DNA from: Thermoanaerobacterium sp.
GTDB taxonomy: Bacteria; Bacillota; Thermoanaerobacteria; Thermoanaerobacterales; Thermoanaerobacteraceae
Direction of reading: 5' to 3'
Length of the DNA: 8,055 nucleotides
Assembly: GCA_029960905.1 (NCBI GenBank)
Contig: JASBVU010000070.1
Location: forward strand, 1 to 8,055
Positions 1-6,261 of the stretch are shown piece after piece (position 1 is the stretch's first letter; every line of letters starts with the position of its first letter). The notes beneath the pieces are model-generated. The model did no database searches, was not told where the DNA came from, and saw only the letters and a program-made list of their open reading frames with translations. The position numbers were made by a program, and so were the translations under genes.

Positions 1-2321
1 ATGATAGTGACTTTACCTGGGTAAATGCTCAATATGTTGGAGATATAGGAAATAATGATCAGTACAAAGCAAGTTTTACACCTGATAAAATAGGTCAATG
101 GGAATATTTAATGAGATTTTCAGATAATCAAGGTCAAAGCTGGACTACGACAGATACATTATCGTTTTACGTTGTTCCTTCGGATGACTTAATAAAGCCA
201 ACTGCACCTATTTTGAATCAGCCAGGTGTGGAATCATCTAGGGTCTCGCTTACATGGAGTCCGTCGACAGATAATGTTGGAATATATAATTATGAAATTT
301 ATAGATCTGATGGCGGAACATTTAATAAAATAGCCACTGTATCCAATGAGGTCTATAATTATGTTGATACAAGTGTAATCAATGGGGTAACTTACAATTA
401 TAAAGTTGTTGCTGTTGATCCATCATTTAATAGGACAGAATCTAATGTAGTGACTATAAAACCAGATGTAGTTCCTATAAAGGTTACTTTTAATGTTACT
501 GTGCCTGACTATACACCAGATGCTGTTAATTTGGCTGGTACATTCCCTAATGCAACCTGGGATCCATCTTCACAGCAAATGACAAAGATAAGTAACAATA
601 CTTATAGCATTACGCTTACGCTTGATGAAGGAACACAATTAGAATACAAATATGCAAGAGGCAGTTGGGACAAAGTTGAAAAAGACGAATACGGAAATGA
701 ACTTGCATCAAACAGAAAAGTAACAATTGTAAACCAAGGCAATAATGAAATGACAATAAATGATACAGTTTATAGATGGAGGGATATACCAATATTTATA
801 TATTCACCAAATAGTAATAATGTTACAGTTGATTCTGATACAAAAATTATACAAATCAAAGGTAATACTTATAAAGGTGCTAAAGTTACAATAAATGGTG
901 ATAGTTTTGTTCAAGATGAAAATGGGGCATTTACTAAGGATGTTCCTTTAAATTACGGGGTAAATACGATTAAGATACATGTTGAACCAAATGATGGTAG
1001 TGTTTATGGTAACGATCAAGGCAGAATAACTGAACTTACAAAGGATATTGAGATTGATGTAATTAGACAAGAGAATAATAGTGGAAGCGGCATAGGAAAT
1101 AATAATACAGGCACAAGTGGAAGCAATTCAAGCAGCGCAGGGAGCGGTAACACTGAAAGTACAGGTACAAGCACAACAAGTACTACAAGCGGCAATAGCA
1201 GCAATACGAACAATACAATTGGAACAGTCAATAAAAATGGCAACATTATCACATTGACACTTGATGCAGGAAAAGCTAAAGACTTGATAGTAAATTCAAA
1301 AGACAAGAAAGTCGTATTTGACATTACAACAATAGGTGAAGGACAACAAAAAGTCGTACAGATTTCCAAAGACATTTTAGATACAAGTGCTGCTAGCGGC
1401 AAAGACATCGTCATAAAATCAGATAACGCATCAATAGCACTTACAAAAGACGCACTTAACCAAGACCAGATACAAAACGGTGTCAATGTATCTATAAAAG
1501 ACAATGGAAAGCCTAATGTAACAAATTATGTACCGCTTTCTAATGTAGTAGACATAACAATAGGTAGTAGCAGTGGAAATGTAGCATTGGCAAAACCAGT
1601 AGAAGTAACACTGAACATATCAAAAGCTAACGATCCAAGAAAAGTAGCAGTTTACTATTACAACCCAACAACAAATCAATGGGAATATGTAGGCGGAAAA
1701 GTAGATGCGTCATCTGGGACAATAACATTCAATGCTACACACTTCTCGCAATATGCAGCATTTGAGTACGACAAAACGTTTAATGACATAAAAGACAGTT
1801 GGGCGAAAGATGTAATAGAAGTATTAGCATCAAGGCATATAATAGAAGGAATGACAGACACTCAGTATGAACCCAATAAGACAGTAACAAGAGCAGAATT
1901 CACAGCAATGATACTGAGGCTTTTAAACATAAAAGAAGAAGCATACAGCGGAGAATTTAGCGATATAAAGAGTGGAGACTGGTATGCAAACGCAATAGAA
2001 GCAGCATACAAAGTAGGCATAATAGAAGGTGACGGAAAGAACGCAAGGCCCAATGACAGCATAACAAGAGAAGAGATGACAGCAATAGCCATGAGGGCAT
2101 ACGAGATGCTGACACAGTACAAAGAAGAAAACATAGGTGCTACAACATTTAGCGATGACAAATCCATAAGCGACTGGGCAAAAAATGTAGTAGCTAATGC
2201 ATCAAAATTAGGAATAGTAAATGGAGAACCTAATAACGTATTTGCACCTAAAGGTGTAGCCACAAGAGCAGAAGCAGCAGCTATCATATACGGCTTACTA
2301 GAAAAAAGCGGAAATATATAA
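1..2321 (+). CDS. apu: Amylopullulanase, C-terminal part (5' end outside window), S-layer anchored
   Basis: The reading frame is open from base 3, with no stop before TAA at 2319-2321, so the first ATG at 111 is internal. The visible 772 residues are the non-catalytic tail of a large secreted enzyme. In order, numbered from the first visible codon: end of a beta-sandwich module (about 1-60), fibronectin III (65-154), CBM20-like starch-binding module (158-262), Ig-like module (265-354), Ser/Thr/Gly/Asn linker (357-408), a pre-SLH region (409-589) and three SLH repeats (593-769). I recognise this arrangement and wording from Thermoanaerobacterium amylopullulanases (apu/amyB), which cleave alpha-1,4 and alpha-1,6 bonds of starch and pullulan outside the cell while bound to the envelope. 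The GH13 catalytic domain is not in the window, so the activity is inferred from family resemblance. A strong terminator follows directly. Codon choice changes at the linker. Another SLH-anchored starch enzyme remains possible. Confidence 0.82.
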   Translation, partial: DSDFTWVNAQYVGDIGNNDQYKASFTPDKIGQWEYLMRFSDNQGQSWTTTDTLSFYVVPSDDLIKPTAPILNQPGVESSRVSLTWSPSTDNVGIYNYEIYRSDGGTFNKIATVSNEVYNYVDTSVINGVTYNYKVVAVDPSFNRTESNVVTIKPDVVPIKVTFNVTVPDYTPDAVNLAGTFPNATWDPSSQQMTKISNNTYSITLTLDEGTQLEYKYARGSWDKVEKDEYGNELASNRKVTIVNQGNNEMTINDTVYRWRDIPIFIYSPNSNNVTVDSDTKIIQIKGNTYKGAKVTINGDSFVQDENGAFTKDVPLNYGVNTIKIHVEPNDGSVYGNDQGRITELTKDIEIDVIRQENNSGSGIGNNNTGTSGSNSSSAGSGNTESTGTSTTSTTSGNSSNTNNTIGTVNKNGNIITLTLDAGKAKDLIVNSKDKKVVFDITTIGEGQQKVVQISKDILDTSAASGKDIVIKSDNASIALTKDALNQDQIQNGVNVSIKDNGKPNVTNYVPLSNVVDITIGSSSGNVALAKPVEVTLNISKANDPRKVAVYYYNPTTNQWEYVGGKVDASSGTITFNATHFSQYAAFEYDKTFNDIKDSWAKDVIEVLASRHIIEGMTDTQYEPNKTVTRAEFTAMILRLLNIKEEAYSGEFSDIKSGDWYANAIEAAYKVGIIEGDGKNARPNDSITREEMTAIAMRAYEMLTQYKEENIGATTFSDDKSISDWAKNVVANASKLGIVNGEPNNVFAPKGVATRAEAAAIIYGLLEKSGNI
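195..464 (+). other. Fibronectin type III module within the amylopullulanase
   Basis: The encoded stretch starts at a KPTAP boundary and carries typical FnIII landmarks: a [20 protein letters not shown] strand pair, a conserved Trp early, and a [16 protein letters not shown] segment near the end. FnIII modules in bacterial glycosidases are spacers or help disrupt polysaccharide. No catalytic role is expected. Confidence 0.85.
474..788 (+). other. CBM20-like starch-binding module
   Basis: The translation begins [20 protein letters not shown] and continues with a [12 protein letters not shown] segment, an [20 protein letters not shown] core and a final NDTVYRWRD. Pairs such as LAG...W and YKY...W.KVE are hallmarks of the CBM20/CBM48 beta-sandwich fold, and the aromatic residues are good candidates for glucan stacking. 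I assign CBM20 rather than CBM48 from the KYxRGSWDxVExDxxGNExxNR pattern. The exact family needs a profile search. Confidence 0.72.
1071..1226 (+). repeat. Low-complexity Ser/Thr/Gly/Asn linker in the amylopullulanase
   Basis: About 52 codons encode almost only Ser, Thr, Gly and Asn, in irregular short runs such as [13 protein letters not shown]. This is a flexible, probably glycosylated spacer separating the polysaccharide-binding modules from the cell-wall anchor. The matching long antisense reading frame (1016-1504) is a by-product of this composition. Asp codon choice differs sharply on the two sides of this linker. Confidence 0.9.
1779..2309 (+). other. Three tandem SLH (S-layer homology) repeats, envelope anchor
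   Basis: Three repeats of roughly 50-55 residues end the protein. Each begins with F(N/S)D followed by a W ([34 protein letters not shown]), then a G-I-I/V-x-G motif (HIIEGM, GIIEGDG, GIVNGEP). Each then carries the conserved T-R-A/E-E motif (TVTRAEF, SITREEM, VATRAEA). SLH triplets bind pyruvylated secondary cell-wall polymers non-covalently. The third TRAE element is intact, so the anchor should work. Confidence 0.95.
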
Positions 2322-2328
2322 TCATCAT

Positions 2329-2372
2329 AACTGCCAACACTTCTTAAGAAGCTGTTGGCAGTTGTTTTTTTT
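2329..2372 (+). terminator. Intrinsic terminator after the amylopullulanase gene
   Basis: An 11-bp perfect stem pairs AACTGCCAACA (2329-2339) with TGTTGGCAGTT (2353-2363). One G separates it from a run of eight T (2365-2372). The 13-nt loop contains the palindrome TTCTTAAGAA, which could extend the structure. The stem starts seven bases after the stop codon. It isolates the amylopullulanase transcript from the repressor/transporter locus. Confidence 0.93.
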
Positions 2373-2423
2373 GTACGTTCCTTATAAATAATAGTGGAGA
2401 TGCTTTTTATTCAATAGAATTTA

Positions 2424-2432
2424 TGTTATAAT
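2424..2432 (+). promoter_or_regulatory. Extended -10 promoter of the LacI-family gene
   Basis: TGT-TATAAT at 2424-2432 matches the extended -10 consensus TGnTATAAT exactly. No good -35 box lies 16-18 bp upstream (that stretch is mostly T), which fits an extended -10 promoter. The expected start point is near 2439-2441, giving a leader of about 45 nt. The start falls inside operator O1. Confidence 0.72.
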
Positions 2433-2436
2433 AAAA

Positions 2437-2454
2437 TATAAACACGAGTTTATA
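2437..2454 (+). promoter_or_regulatory. Operator O1 (near-palindrome) at the repressor gene's own promoter
   Basis: TATAAACACGAGTTTATA is an 18-bp inverted repeat with a single mismatched pair (A2444/A2447) around a central CG step. Its core AAACACGAGTTT matches operators O2 and O3 apart from one base in the centre. It sits just downstream of the -10 box and overlaps the predicted start, so binding there would block transcription of the repressor gene (autoregulation, inferred). A central CpG is what LacI-family hinge helices usually insert into. Confidence 0.75.
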
Positions 2455-2469
2455 ATTTTGTTGATTTTT

Positions 2470-2476
2470 GGAGGAG
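2470..2476 (+). promoter_or_regulatory. Ribosome binding site that fixes the LacI-family start
   Basis: GGAGGAG lies 8 nt before ATG 2485. An in-frame TTG at 2458 lies upstream of this site and would have to read through it, so ATG 2485 is the start. Confidence 0.9.
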
Positions 2477-2484
2477 AAGTAAAT

Positions 2485-3525
2485 ATGAATAGCAAAGAAA
2501 TAGCAAAAATTGCAGGTGTTTCACGTAGTACTGTTTCAAGAGTAATAAATAATTATCCAAATGTTCCTCCTGATACGAGAGAAAAAGTTTTAAAAGTTAT
2601 TAAAGAATACAACTATGTACCACATGCATCGGCGAGAATGTTAAGAGGAAAATCGTCTAAAACAATAGGTCTTGTAATTGTAGATTTAAAAAGAGATTCA
2701 GATATACATAAAATATATGATAATGTCTACTTTGGACCTTTTACTACGGCAGTAATAGATTTTGCAAACCAGATTGGTTATAATGTTCTTGTTACAACGG
2801 TTTATAGGGTTAAAGATTACAAAAAAGTAAAAGAAATTTTTTATAATAAAACAATTAGTGGTGCTATATTTATTGGTGTGAGAAATAATGATCCAGAAAT
2901 AAAAAGTCTTATTGAAGAGGGGTTTAAAATAGCAATTGTAGATCAAGAAATAAAAGAAGGAGATGATATCTTCGGCAGAAGTATTATAGTAAATATGGAT
3001 AACATAAATGGAGCTTATGAAGCGACTAAATATCTCATAAACTTAGGACATAAAGAAATAGCTCATATAACAGGAGATTTGGATAAGCTATCGGGATTTG
3101 CACGATTAGAAGGATATAAAAAAGCATTAAAAGAAGCTGATATTACTTATGATGCTCACTATATTGTAAAAGGTAATTTTGTTGAGGAAAGTGGATATAA
3201 TGCTATATATAAATTATTAAGAAAAGTTAGGCCAACTGCAATTTTTGCAGCAAATGATCAAATGGCAATAGGTGCTATGCAAGCACTTCAAGAATTGAAA
3301 TATAATGTACCTGATGATGTATCAATAATCGGTTTTGATGATATTACTTTATCACGTTATGTAAAACCAGCATTAACAACAATGAGCGTTTCGCTCTTTC
3401 AGATGGCGGAGTTGTGTGTAGAGAATTTAGTAAAATCGATTGAGGTTGAATCTGAAATTATAGCTAAATTTCTTGTTTCTGCAAAGCTGATAGAAAGAGA
3501 GTCTTGCAGAAAAATTATTGATTAG
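2485..3525 (+). CDS. LacI-family transcriptional repressor of the adjacent sugar transporter locus
   Basis: The product is a 346-residue DNA-binding regulator of the usual LacI/GalR length. Residues 4-22 form the helix-turn-helix (KEIAKIAGVSRSTVSRVIN). Residues about 47-56 (HASARMLRGK) form the hinge helix, whose Leu normally inserts into the central CpG of the operator. Residues 61-346 form the periplasmic-binding-protein-like effector domain, with the family signatures SGFARLEGYKKAL (203-215), FAANDQMAIG (254-263) and IIGFDD (281-286). It is likely a dimer that binds CACGTG-centred palindromes and releases them on sugar binding. Three such sites flank it: one at its own start and two before the transporter operon, which begins 349 bp downstream. 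The effector is not readable from sequence; a beta-glucoside or glucose-type sugar is a guess from the neighbouring GH1 gene. The start is chosen from the GGAGGAG site 8 nt upstream. Confidence 0.93.
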   Translation: MNSKEIAKIAGVSRSTVSRVINNYPNVPPDTREKVLKVIKEYNYVPHASARMLRGKSSKTIGLVIVDLKRDSDIHKIYDNVYFGPFTTAVIDFANQIGYNVLVTTVYRVKDYKKVKEIFYNKTISGAIFIGVRNNDPEIKSLIEEGFKIAIVDQEIKEGDDIFGRSIIVNMDNINGAYEATKYLINLGHKEIAHITGDLDKLSGFARLEGYKKALKEADITYDAHYIVKGNFVEESGYNAIYKLLRKVRPTAIFAANDQMAIGAMQALQELKYNVPDDVSIIGFDDITLSRYVKPALTTMSVSLFQMAELCVENLVKSIEVESEIIAKFLVSAKLIERESCRKIID

Positions 3526-3563
3526 GTTATTTTTATAAAAGTTTTTTAAAATTATAAAATAAC
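3526..3563 (+). other. AT-rich inverted repeat after the LacI-family gene
   Basis: GTTATTTTTATAA (3526-3538) and TTATAAAATAAC (3552-3563) are complementary apart from one extra T. The T-run (3542-3547) lies in the loop, not after the stem, and there is no GC pairing of note. It is at best a weak or bidirectional terminator, so read-through from the repressor gene into the transporter operon is plausible. Confidence 0.3.
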
Positions 3564-3572
3564 AAGATGCTA

Positions 3573-3601
3573 TTGACAATGCAAAAAACGCAGTATATAA
3601 T
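3573..3601 (+). promoter_or_regulatory. Consensus sigma-A promoter of the transporter operon
   Basis: TTGACA (3573-3578) and TATAAT (3596-3601) match both consensus hexamers exactly, with the ideal 17-bp spacer. The start point is expected near 3607-3609, inside operator O2. A full-consensus promoter should be very strong when free, so control must come mainly from repression. The transcript would carry a leader of about 265 nt before the binding-protein start codon. Confidence 0.92.
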
Positions 3602-3604
3602 GAA

Positions 3605-3620
3605 ATAAACACGTGTTTAT
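3605..3620 (+). promoter_or_regulatory. Operator O2, perfect palindrome over the transporter promoter start
   Basis: ATAAACACGTGTTTAT is a perfect 16-bp palindrome. It begins three bases after the -10 box and covers the predicted start point, the classic place for a repressor site. It shares AACACGTGTT with O3 and nearly with O1. The adjacent LacI-family protein is the obvious ligand (inference). Confidence 0.85.
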
Positions 3621-3802
3621 ATTAGTTGATTAAAGCTGCTAACAATCGATAAAAATGAGCAAAAAAATCGTTATTATAAAAAATATTTTTTGGTATTATT
3701 ATCAAAAATAAAAATACATATAAATGCTTTCTAACTGGTTATTTATTGCATTTAGGACTTTTGAATTAAAAACCTTATTTTTAATTTTATAAAATAACAT
3801 TG
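3621..3802 (+). other. Long AT-rich leader without a recognisable gene or riboswitch
   Basis: I find no reading frame with a ribosome site, and no conserved T-box, purine, glycine, TPP or similar riboswitch core. A 9-bp AT stem (AATTAAAAA 3764-3772 with TTTTTAATT 3778-3786, 5-nt loop) is the only clear local structure. It lacks GC pairs and a following T-run, so it is unlikely to terminate transcription. Confidence 0.5.
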
Positions 3803-3829
3803 TATAATAAAGGTACAACCTTTATTATA
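3803..3829. repeat. Perfect 12-bp inverted repeat with 3-nt spacer in the operon leader
   Basis: TATAATAAAGGT (3803-3814) and ACCTTTATTATA (3818-3829) are exact reverse complements around ACA. The motif differs from the CACGTG operators and is not followed by a T-run, so it is neither O-type nor a standard terminator. It could be an operator for a second regulator or a leader RNA hairpin. Its left end contains a TATAAT that could act as a -10 box. It ends 7 bp before operator O3. Confidence 0.7.
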
Positions 3830-3835
3830 TATAAT
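3830..3835 (+). promoter_or_regulatory. Possible second -10 box next to operator O3
   Basis: TATAAT at 3830-3835 lies one base before O3, mirroring the arrangement at the main promoter and O2. No acceptable -35 box is present at 16-18 bp and there is no TGn extension, so this may be a relic or a weak promoter. Confidence 0.25.
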
Positions 3836-3836
3836 T

Positions 3837-3852
3837 ATTAACACGTGTTAAT
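3837..3852 (+). promoter_or_regulatory. Operator O3, perfect palindrome just before the binding-protein gene
   Basis: ATTAACACGTGTTAAT is a perfect 16-bp palindrome with the core AACACGTGTT shared with O2. Its centre lies 232 bp from that of O2 (about 22.1 turns at 10.5 bp per turn), so two repressor dimers would face the same side of the helix. It ends 8 bp before the ribosome site. A bound repressor could act as a roadblock or as the second anchor of a loop (inference). Confidence 0.82.
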
Positions 3853-3860
3853 TTTATTTA

Positions 3861-3867
3861 GAGGAGG
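3861..3867 (+). promoter_or_regulatory. Ribosome binding site that fixes the binding-protein start
   Basis: GAGGAGG lies 7 nt before ATG 3875. An earlier in-frame GTG at 3845 sits inside operator O3 and upstream of this site, so it is rejected as a start. Confidence 0.9.
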
Positions 3868-3874
3868 TTTATTT

Positions 3875-5254
3875 ATGTACAAAAAAATTCTTGTTGTTTT
3901 GCTAGTATTGATGTTAGCATTAGGATCTTTGACTGGTTGTGGTAGTTCATCAACTCAAACTAATGGCGGTAGCAATAATCAATCTAAAAGCACATCTTCT
4001 GAGAAAGTCACTTTGCAAGTATGGATTATGCCTAATAGTGCTCAAAGTGCTAGCGATTTTTTAAATGTTGTGAAACCATTTACAGATGCTAATCAAAATA
4101 TCAAGATAAAAGTAACAGTTTTGGATTGGGGTTCTGCGTGGACAAAAATTACTACAGCTGCAACAAGCGGAGTTGGACCTGATGTTTTGCAGCTTGGAAC
4201 TACATGGGTTCCTGCTATTGCTTCAATGGGTGCACTTGAGGACCTAACAGATAAAGTTTCCGATTTAGGAGGAGCAAGTGCTTTCTTGCCTGCTGCATGG
4301 AATTCAACAGGTATTAAAGATTCTGGCAAAACATCTGCAGTACCTTGGTTTGTTGATACGAGAGGAATATTTTATAGAACAGATGTATTTGAGAAAGCTG
4401 GGATAGATCCGAAACAAGCTTTTGCAACGTGGGATTCTTTTTTAGATGCTGCTAAAAAGATTAACAATATGGACATTAACGGTCAGAAGATAGCGGCTAT
4501 AGGCCTTCCTGGTAAAAATGACTGGAATGTAGTGCATAATTTTGCTTCTTGGATATGGGGTGCAGGTGGGGATTATCTATCGCCAGATGATCAGCATGCA
4601 GTATTTAACAGCCAAGCAGCTTTAAAAGGAATAGATTTTTATACGGGTCTTGCGCTACAAGGTTTAGTACCGAAAGCTGTTCTTGAAAAAAATAGTACAG
4701 ATGTTGAAAACCTATTTGCCAAAGGTCAATTTGCGATGATCTTTTCAGGTCCTTGGTTAGTAAAGAATTTTTCAACACCTGCAGATAAAGGCGGATTATC
4801 TGATACTATAGCGGCGAAAAATTATGCGGTTGCTAATTTGCCTGAAGGCCCTGCTGGAAGGTTTTCCTTCTTTGGAGGTAGTGATTTAGCAATATTTAAA
4901 GCATCAACACATAAAACGGAGGCTTACAATTTGATTAAATATCTTGTAACAAAAGAAGCACAAGTAAATTATGCAAAAGTGTCAGGTATGCTTCCAGCAT
5001 TGAAAGAAGCACTTGACGACCCTTATATAACATCAGATCCTCATATGGCTGTATTTAAGGAAATTGCCCAATATGGACGTTCTTATCCTGCTGTACCTGC
5101 ATGGGGACAAATAGAAAATATATTACTTACTCATTTAGGCAATGTATGGGATGACGTGAGTGGAGTTAAAGGACCGTTTAATGAGAATATGATAGTTGAC
5201 GAAATGAACAAAGCAGCAGAAGAAGTGGATGGGGTTTTACAGCAGTCTAAATAG
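3875..5254 (+). CDS. Sugar ABC transporter substrate-binding lipoprotein (CUT1 type)
   Basis: The 459-residue protein starts with a lipoprotein signal: MYKK, a hydrophobic stretch (5-18) and the lipobox LTGC with Cys22. It would be lipid-anchored on the outer face of the membrane, followed by a flexible Ser/Asn/Gly/Gln tether (23-43). The rest is a family 1 solute-binding fold: LQVWIMP opening strand, GPDVLQLG (101-108), AVPWFVDTRGIFYRTDVFEKAGI (155-177, key residues P157, R163, Y167) and the conserved FAKGQFAMIFSGPW (281-294). Trp residues such as W158, W226 and W294 are plausible sugar-stacking residues. It delivers an oligosaccharide to the two permeases encoded just downstream. Substrate cannot be read directly; the nearby GH1 gene suggests a beta-glucoside. 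It is the first gene after the operator-controlled promoter, and the hairpin behind it may favour its higher expression. Confidence 0.93.
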   Translation: MYKKILVVLLVLMLALGSLTGCGSSSTQTNGGSNNQSKSTSSEKVTLQVWIMPNSAQSASDFLNVVKPFTDANQNIKIKVTVLDWGSAWTKITTAATSGVGPDVLQLGTTWVPAIASMGALEDLTDKVSDLGGASAFLPAAWNSTGIKDSGKTSAVPWFVDTRGIFYRTDVFEKAGIDPKQAFATWDSFLDAAKKINNMDINGQKIAAIGLPGKNDWNVVHNFASWIWGAGGDYLSPDDQHAVFNSQAALKGIDFYTGLALQGLVPKAVLEKNSTDVENLFAKGQFAMIFSGPWLVKNFSTPADKGGLSDTIAAKNYAVANLPEGPAGRFSFFGGSDLAIFKASTHKTEAYNLIKYLVTKEAQVNYAKVSGMLPALKEALDDPYITSDPHMAVFKEIAQYGRSYPAVPAWGQIENILLTHLGNVWDDVSGVKGPFNENMIVDEMNKAAEEVDGVLQQSK

Positions 5255-5261
5255 ATTTGAA

Positions 5262-5294
5262 AGGAGTATTATTGCAAATTGCAATAATACTCCT
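5262..5294 (+). repeat. Perfect 16-bp hairpin between binding-protein and permease genes
   Basis: AGGAGTATTATTGCAA (5262-5277) and TTGCAATAATACTCCT (5279-5294) are exact complements around a single A; in RNA the innermost pairs would open to form the loop. It is followed by A6, not a T-run, so it is not an intrinsic terminator. Structured spacers after binding-protein genes of ABC operons commonly stabilise the upstream mRNA and give excess binding protein; that role is likely here. Confidence 0.85.
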
Positions 5295-5313
5295 AAAAAA
5301 GGAGTTGATTTAA
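5272..5313 (+). CDS. Possible 13-codon leader peptide before the first permease
   Basis: AAAGGAG at 5260-5266, then 5 nt, then TTG 5272 opens a frame encoding MQIAIILLKKELI that stops at TAA 5311-5313. This stop abuts the TTG start of the permease gene at 5314. The reading frame overlaps the hairpin, and its ribosome site lies in the hairpin's left arm. Translation would melt the hairpin and could couple to permease translation. It may equally be chance: the purine-rich arm would resemble a ribosome site in any case, and the peptide is too short to test by composition. Confidence 0.25.
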   Translation: MQIAIILLKKELI

Positions 5314-6246
5314 TTGGATTACCTAAAACAAAATTTCAAGAAAAATAAGTTGGCTTACATACTTATATTACCTGCTATTGTTGCAATGCTTATGATACAC
5401 TTTATTCCTATGGCTGAAGGTCTATATATTTCGCTACTAAAATTAAATCAATATACGCTATTAAAATTTTTACATGCACCTTTTATTGGATTAGAAAATT
5501 TTTATACAATATTATTTGATCCGTCTAGTACATTGAGAATTGGCTTCATGGATGCAGTTAGAAATACGATTATCTATACTATAGCTACTAATTTATCAGT
5601 TCTAATTATTGGATTATGGCTTGCTCATGTTTTAAAGCAGCAATTTATTGGTAGAGGTATAGCACGTACGTTGCTTTTGTTACCTTGGGTTGTACCTTCA
5701 TATGTTGTAGGTTTACTTTGGGGATTTATGTGGAGACAGGATAGCGGTATTATAAACAAGATTCTTGTGGATTATCTACATATTTTACCAAATAAACCGT
5801 TTTGGCTTATTGGACCAAATGTTATAATAGCAATAATTATTCCAACAATATGGAGATCGTTTCCTATGACTATGATAATGTTGTTAGCTGCGTTACAAAC
5901 AATATCAGATGATTATTATGAAGCGGCTGAAATTGATGGTGCTACAGGTTGGCAAAAACTTATATATGTTACATTACCGTTTTTGAAACCAGTTATCGGT
6001 ACACTGATACTTTTCGGCATGATTGGCAGTATCTACTCTTATAATATTGTGGCAATGATGTTTGGAAATGGTGCTGGATACCCAGGTGATTGGGGTGATT
6101 TAGTCATGACAAACATTTCGAGAAATTCATTTAATATGTGGCAATTTGGTACTGGTGCTGCTGCCTCTGTAATGTTAATGATAGGTGTTTTGGCCTTAAC
6201 AGGTATTTGGTATAAAGTATTTAAAGATTCGTTAACAATGCAATAA
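5314..6246 (+). CDS. Sugar ABC transporter permease, MalF-type
   Basis: This 310-residue inner-membrane protein has about six hydrophobic spans (roughly 13-33, 83-107, 118-139, 168-192, 221-248 and 278-300). The EAA loop EAAEIDGATGWQKLIYVTLP (203-222) contacts the ATPase and carries the conserved Gly nine positions in and the final LP. Length and motif match the MalF/UgpA/LacF class of CUT1 permeases, although it lacks the large extra periplasmic domain of E. coli MalF. It forms the translocation channel together with the next gene product. The start is TTG 5314, supported by GGAG at 5301-5304 nine bases upstream; no ATG alternative exists near it. The 59-nt gap from the binding-protein gene holds a hairpin that may modulate its expression. 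Its substrate is the same unknown oligosaccharide. Confidence 0.93.
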   Translation: MDYLKQNFKKNKLAYILILPAIVAMLMIHFIPMAEGLYISLLKLNQYTLLKFLHAPFIGLENFYTILFDPSSTLRIGFMDAVRNTIIYTIATNLSVLIIGLWLAHVLKQQFIGRGIARTLLLLPWVVPSYVVGLLWGFMWRQDSGIINKILVDYLHILPNKPFWLIGPNVIIAIIIPTIWRSFPMTMIMLLAALQTISDDYYEAAEIDGATGWQKLIYVTLPFLKPVIGTLILFGMIGSIYSYNIVAMMFGNGAGYPGDWGDLVMTNISRNSFNMWQFGTGAAASVMLMIGVLALTGIWYKVFKDSLTMQ

Positions 6247-6261
6247 AAGGGGGTTATTATT

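Larger units (their letters stand above)
3552..3799. repeat. 13-bp direct repeat TTATAAAATAACA upstream of both operators
   Basis: TTATAAAATAACA occurs at 3552-3564 and again at 3787-3799. The copies end 40 and 37 bp before operators O2 and O3, and each is followed by a TATAAT just ahead of its operator. This suggests a decayed duplication of a promoter-operator unit. Low sequence complexity makes chance a real alternative. Confidence 0.4.

Noticed and set aside
1016..1504. A 162-codon open frame on the minus strand
   Set aside because: It lies opposite the linker and the start of the pre-SLH region of the amylopullulanase. Its Leu/Val/Pro-rich product mirrors Asn/Ser/Gly/Thr codons on the other strand, and no ribosome site precedes it.
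1862..2287. A 141-codon open frame on the minus strand under the SLH repeats
   Set aside because: It is the antisense of conserved SLH codons rich in GCA/ACA/ATA. There is no ribosome site and no recognisable domain.
2458..2484. TTG at 2458 as start of the repressor
   Set aside because: The extra nine codons contain the GGAGGAG ribosome site, and family members begin a few residues before the helix-turn-helix, as ATG 2485 gives.
3580..3595. Possible catabolite-responsive cre element between the -35 and -10 boxes
   Set aside because: TGCAAAAAACGCA has symmetric ends but lacks the central CG and spacing of the cre consensus.
3678..3691. AAAAAATATTTTTT palindrome in the leader
   Set aside because: It is a simple A/T run palindrome with no GC pairs. 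It is expected often in such AT-rich DNA and cannot form a stable terminator.
5262..5294. Intrinsic terminator between binding-protein and permease genes
   Set aside because: The stem is long and perfect but is followed by six A and no T-run on the transcribed strand, so transcription should continue into the permeases.
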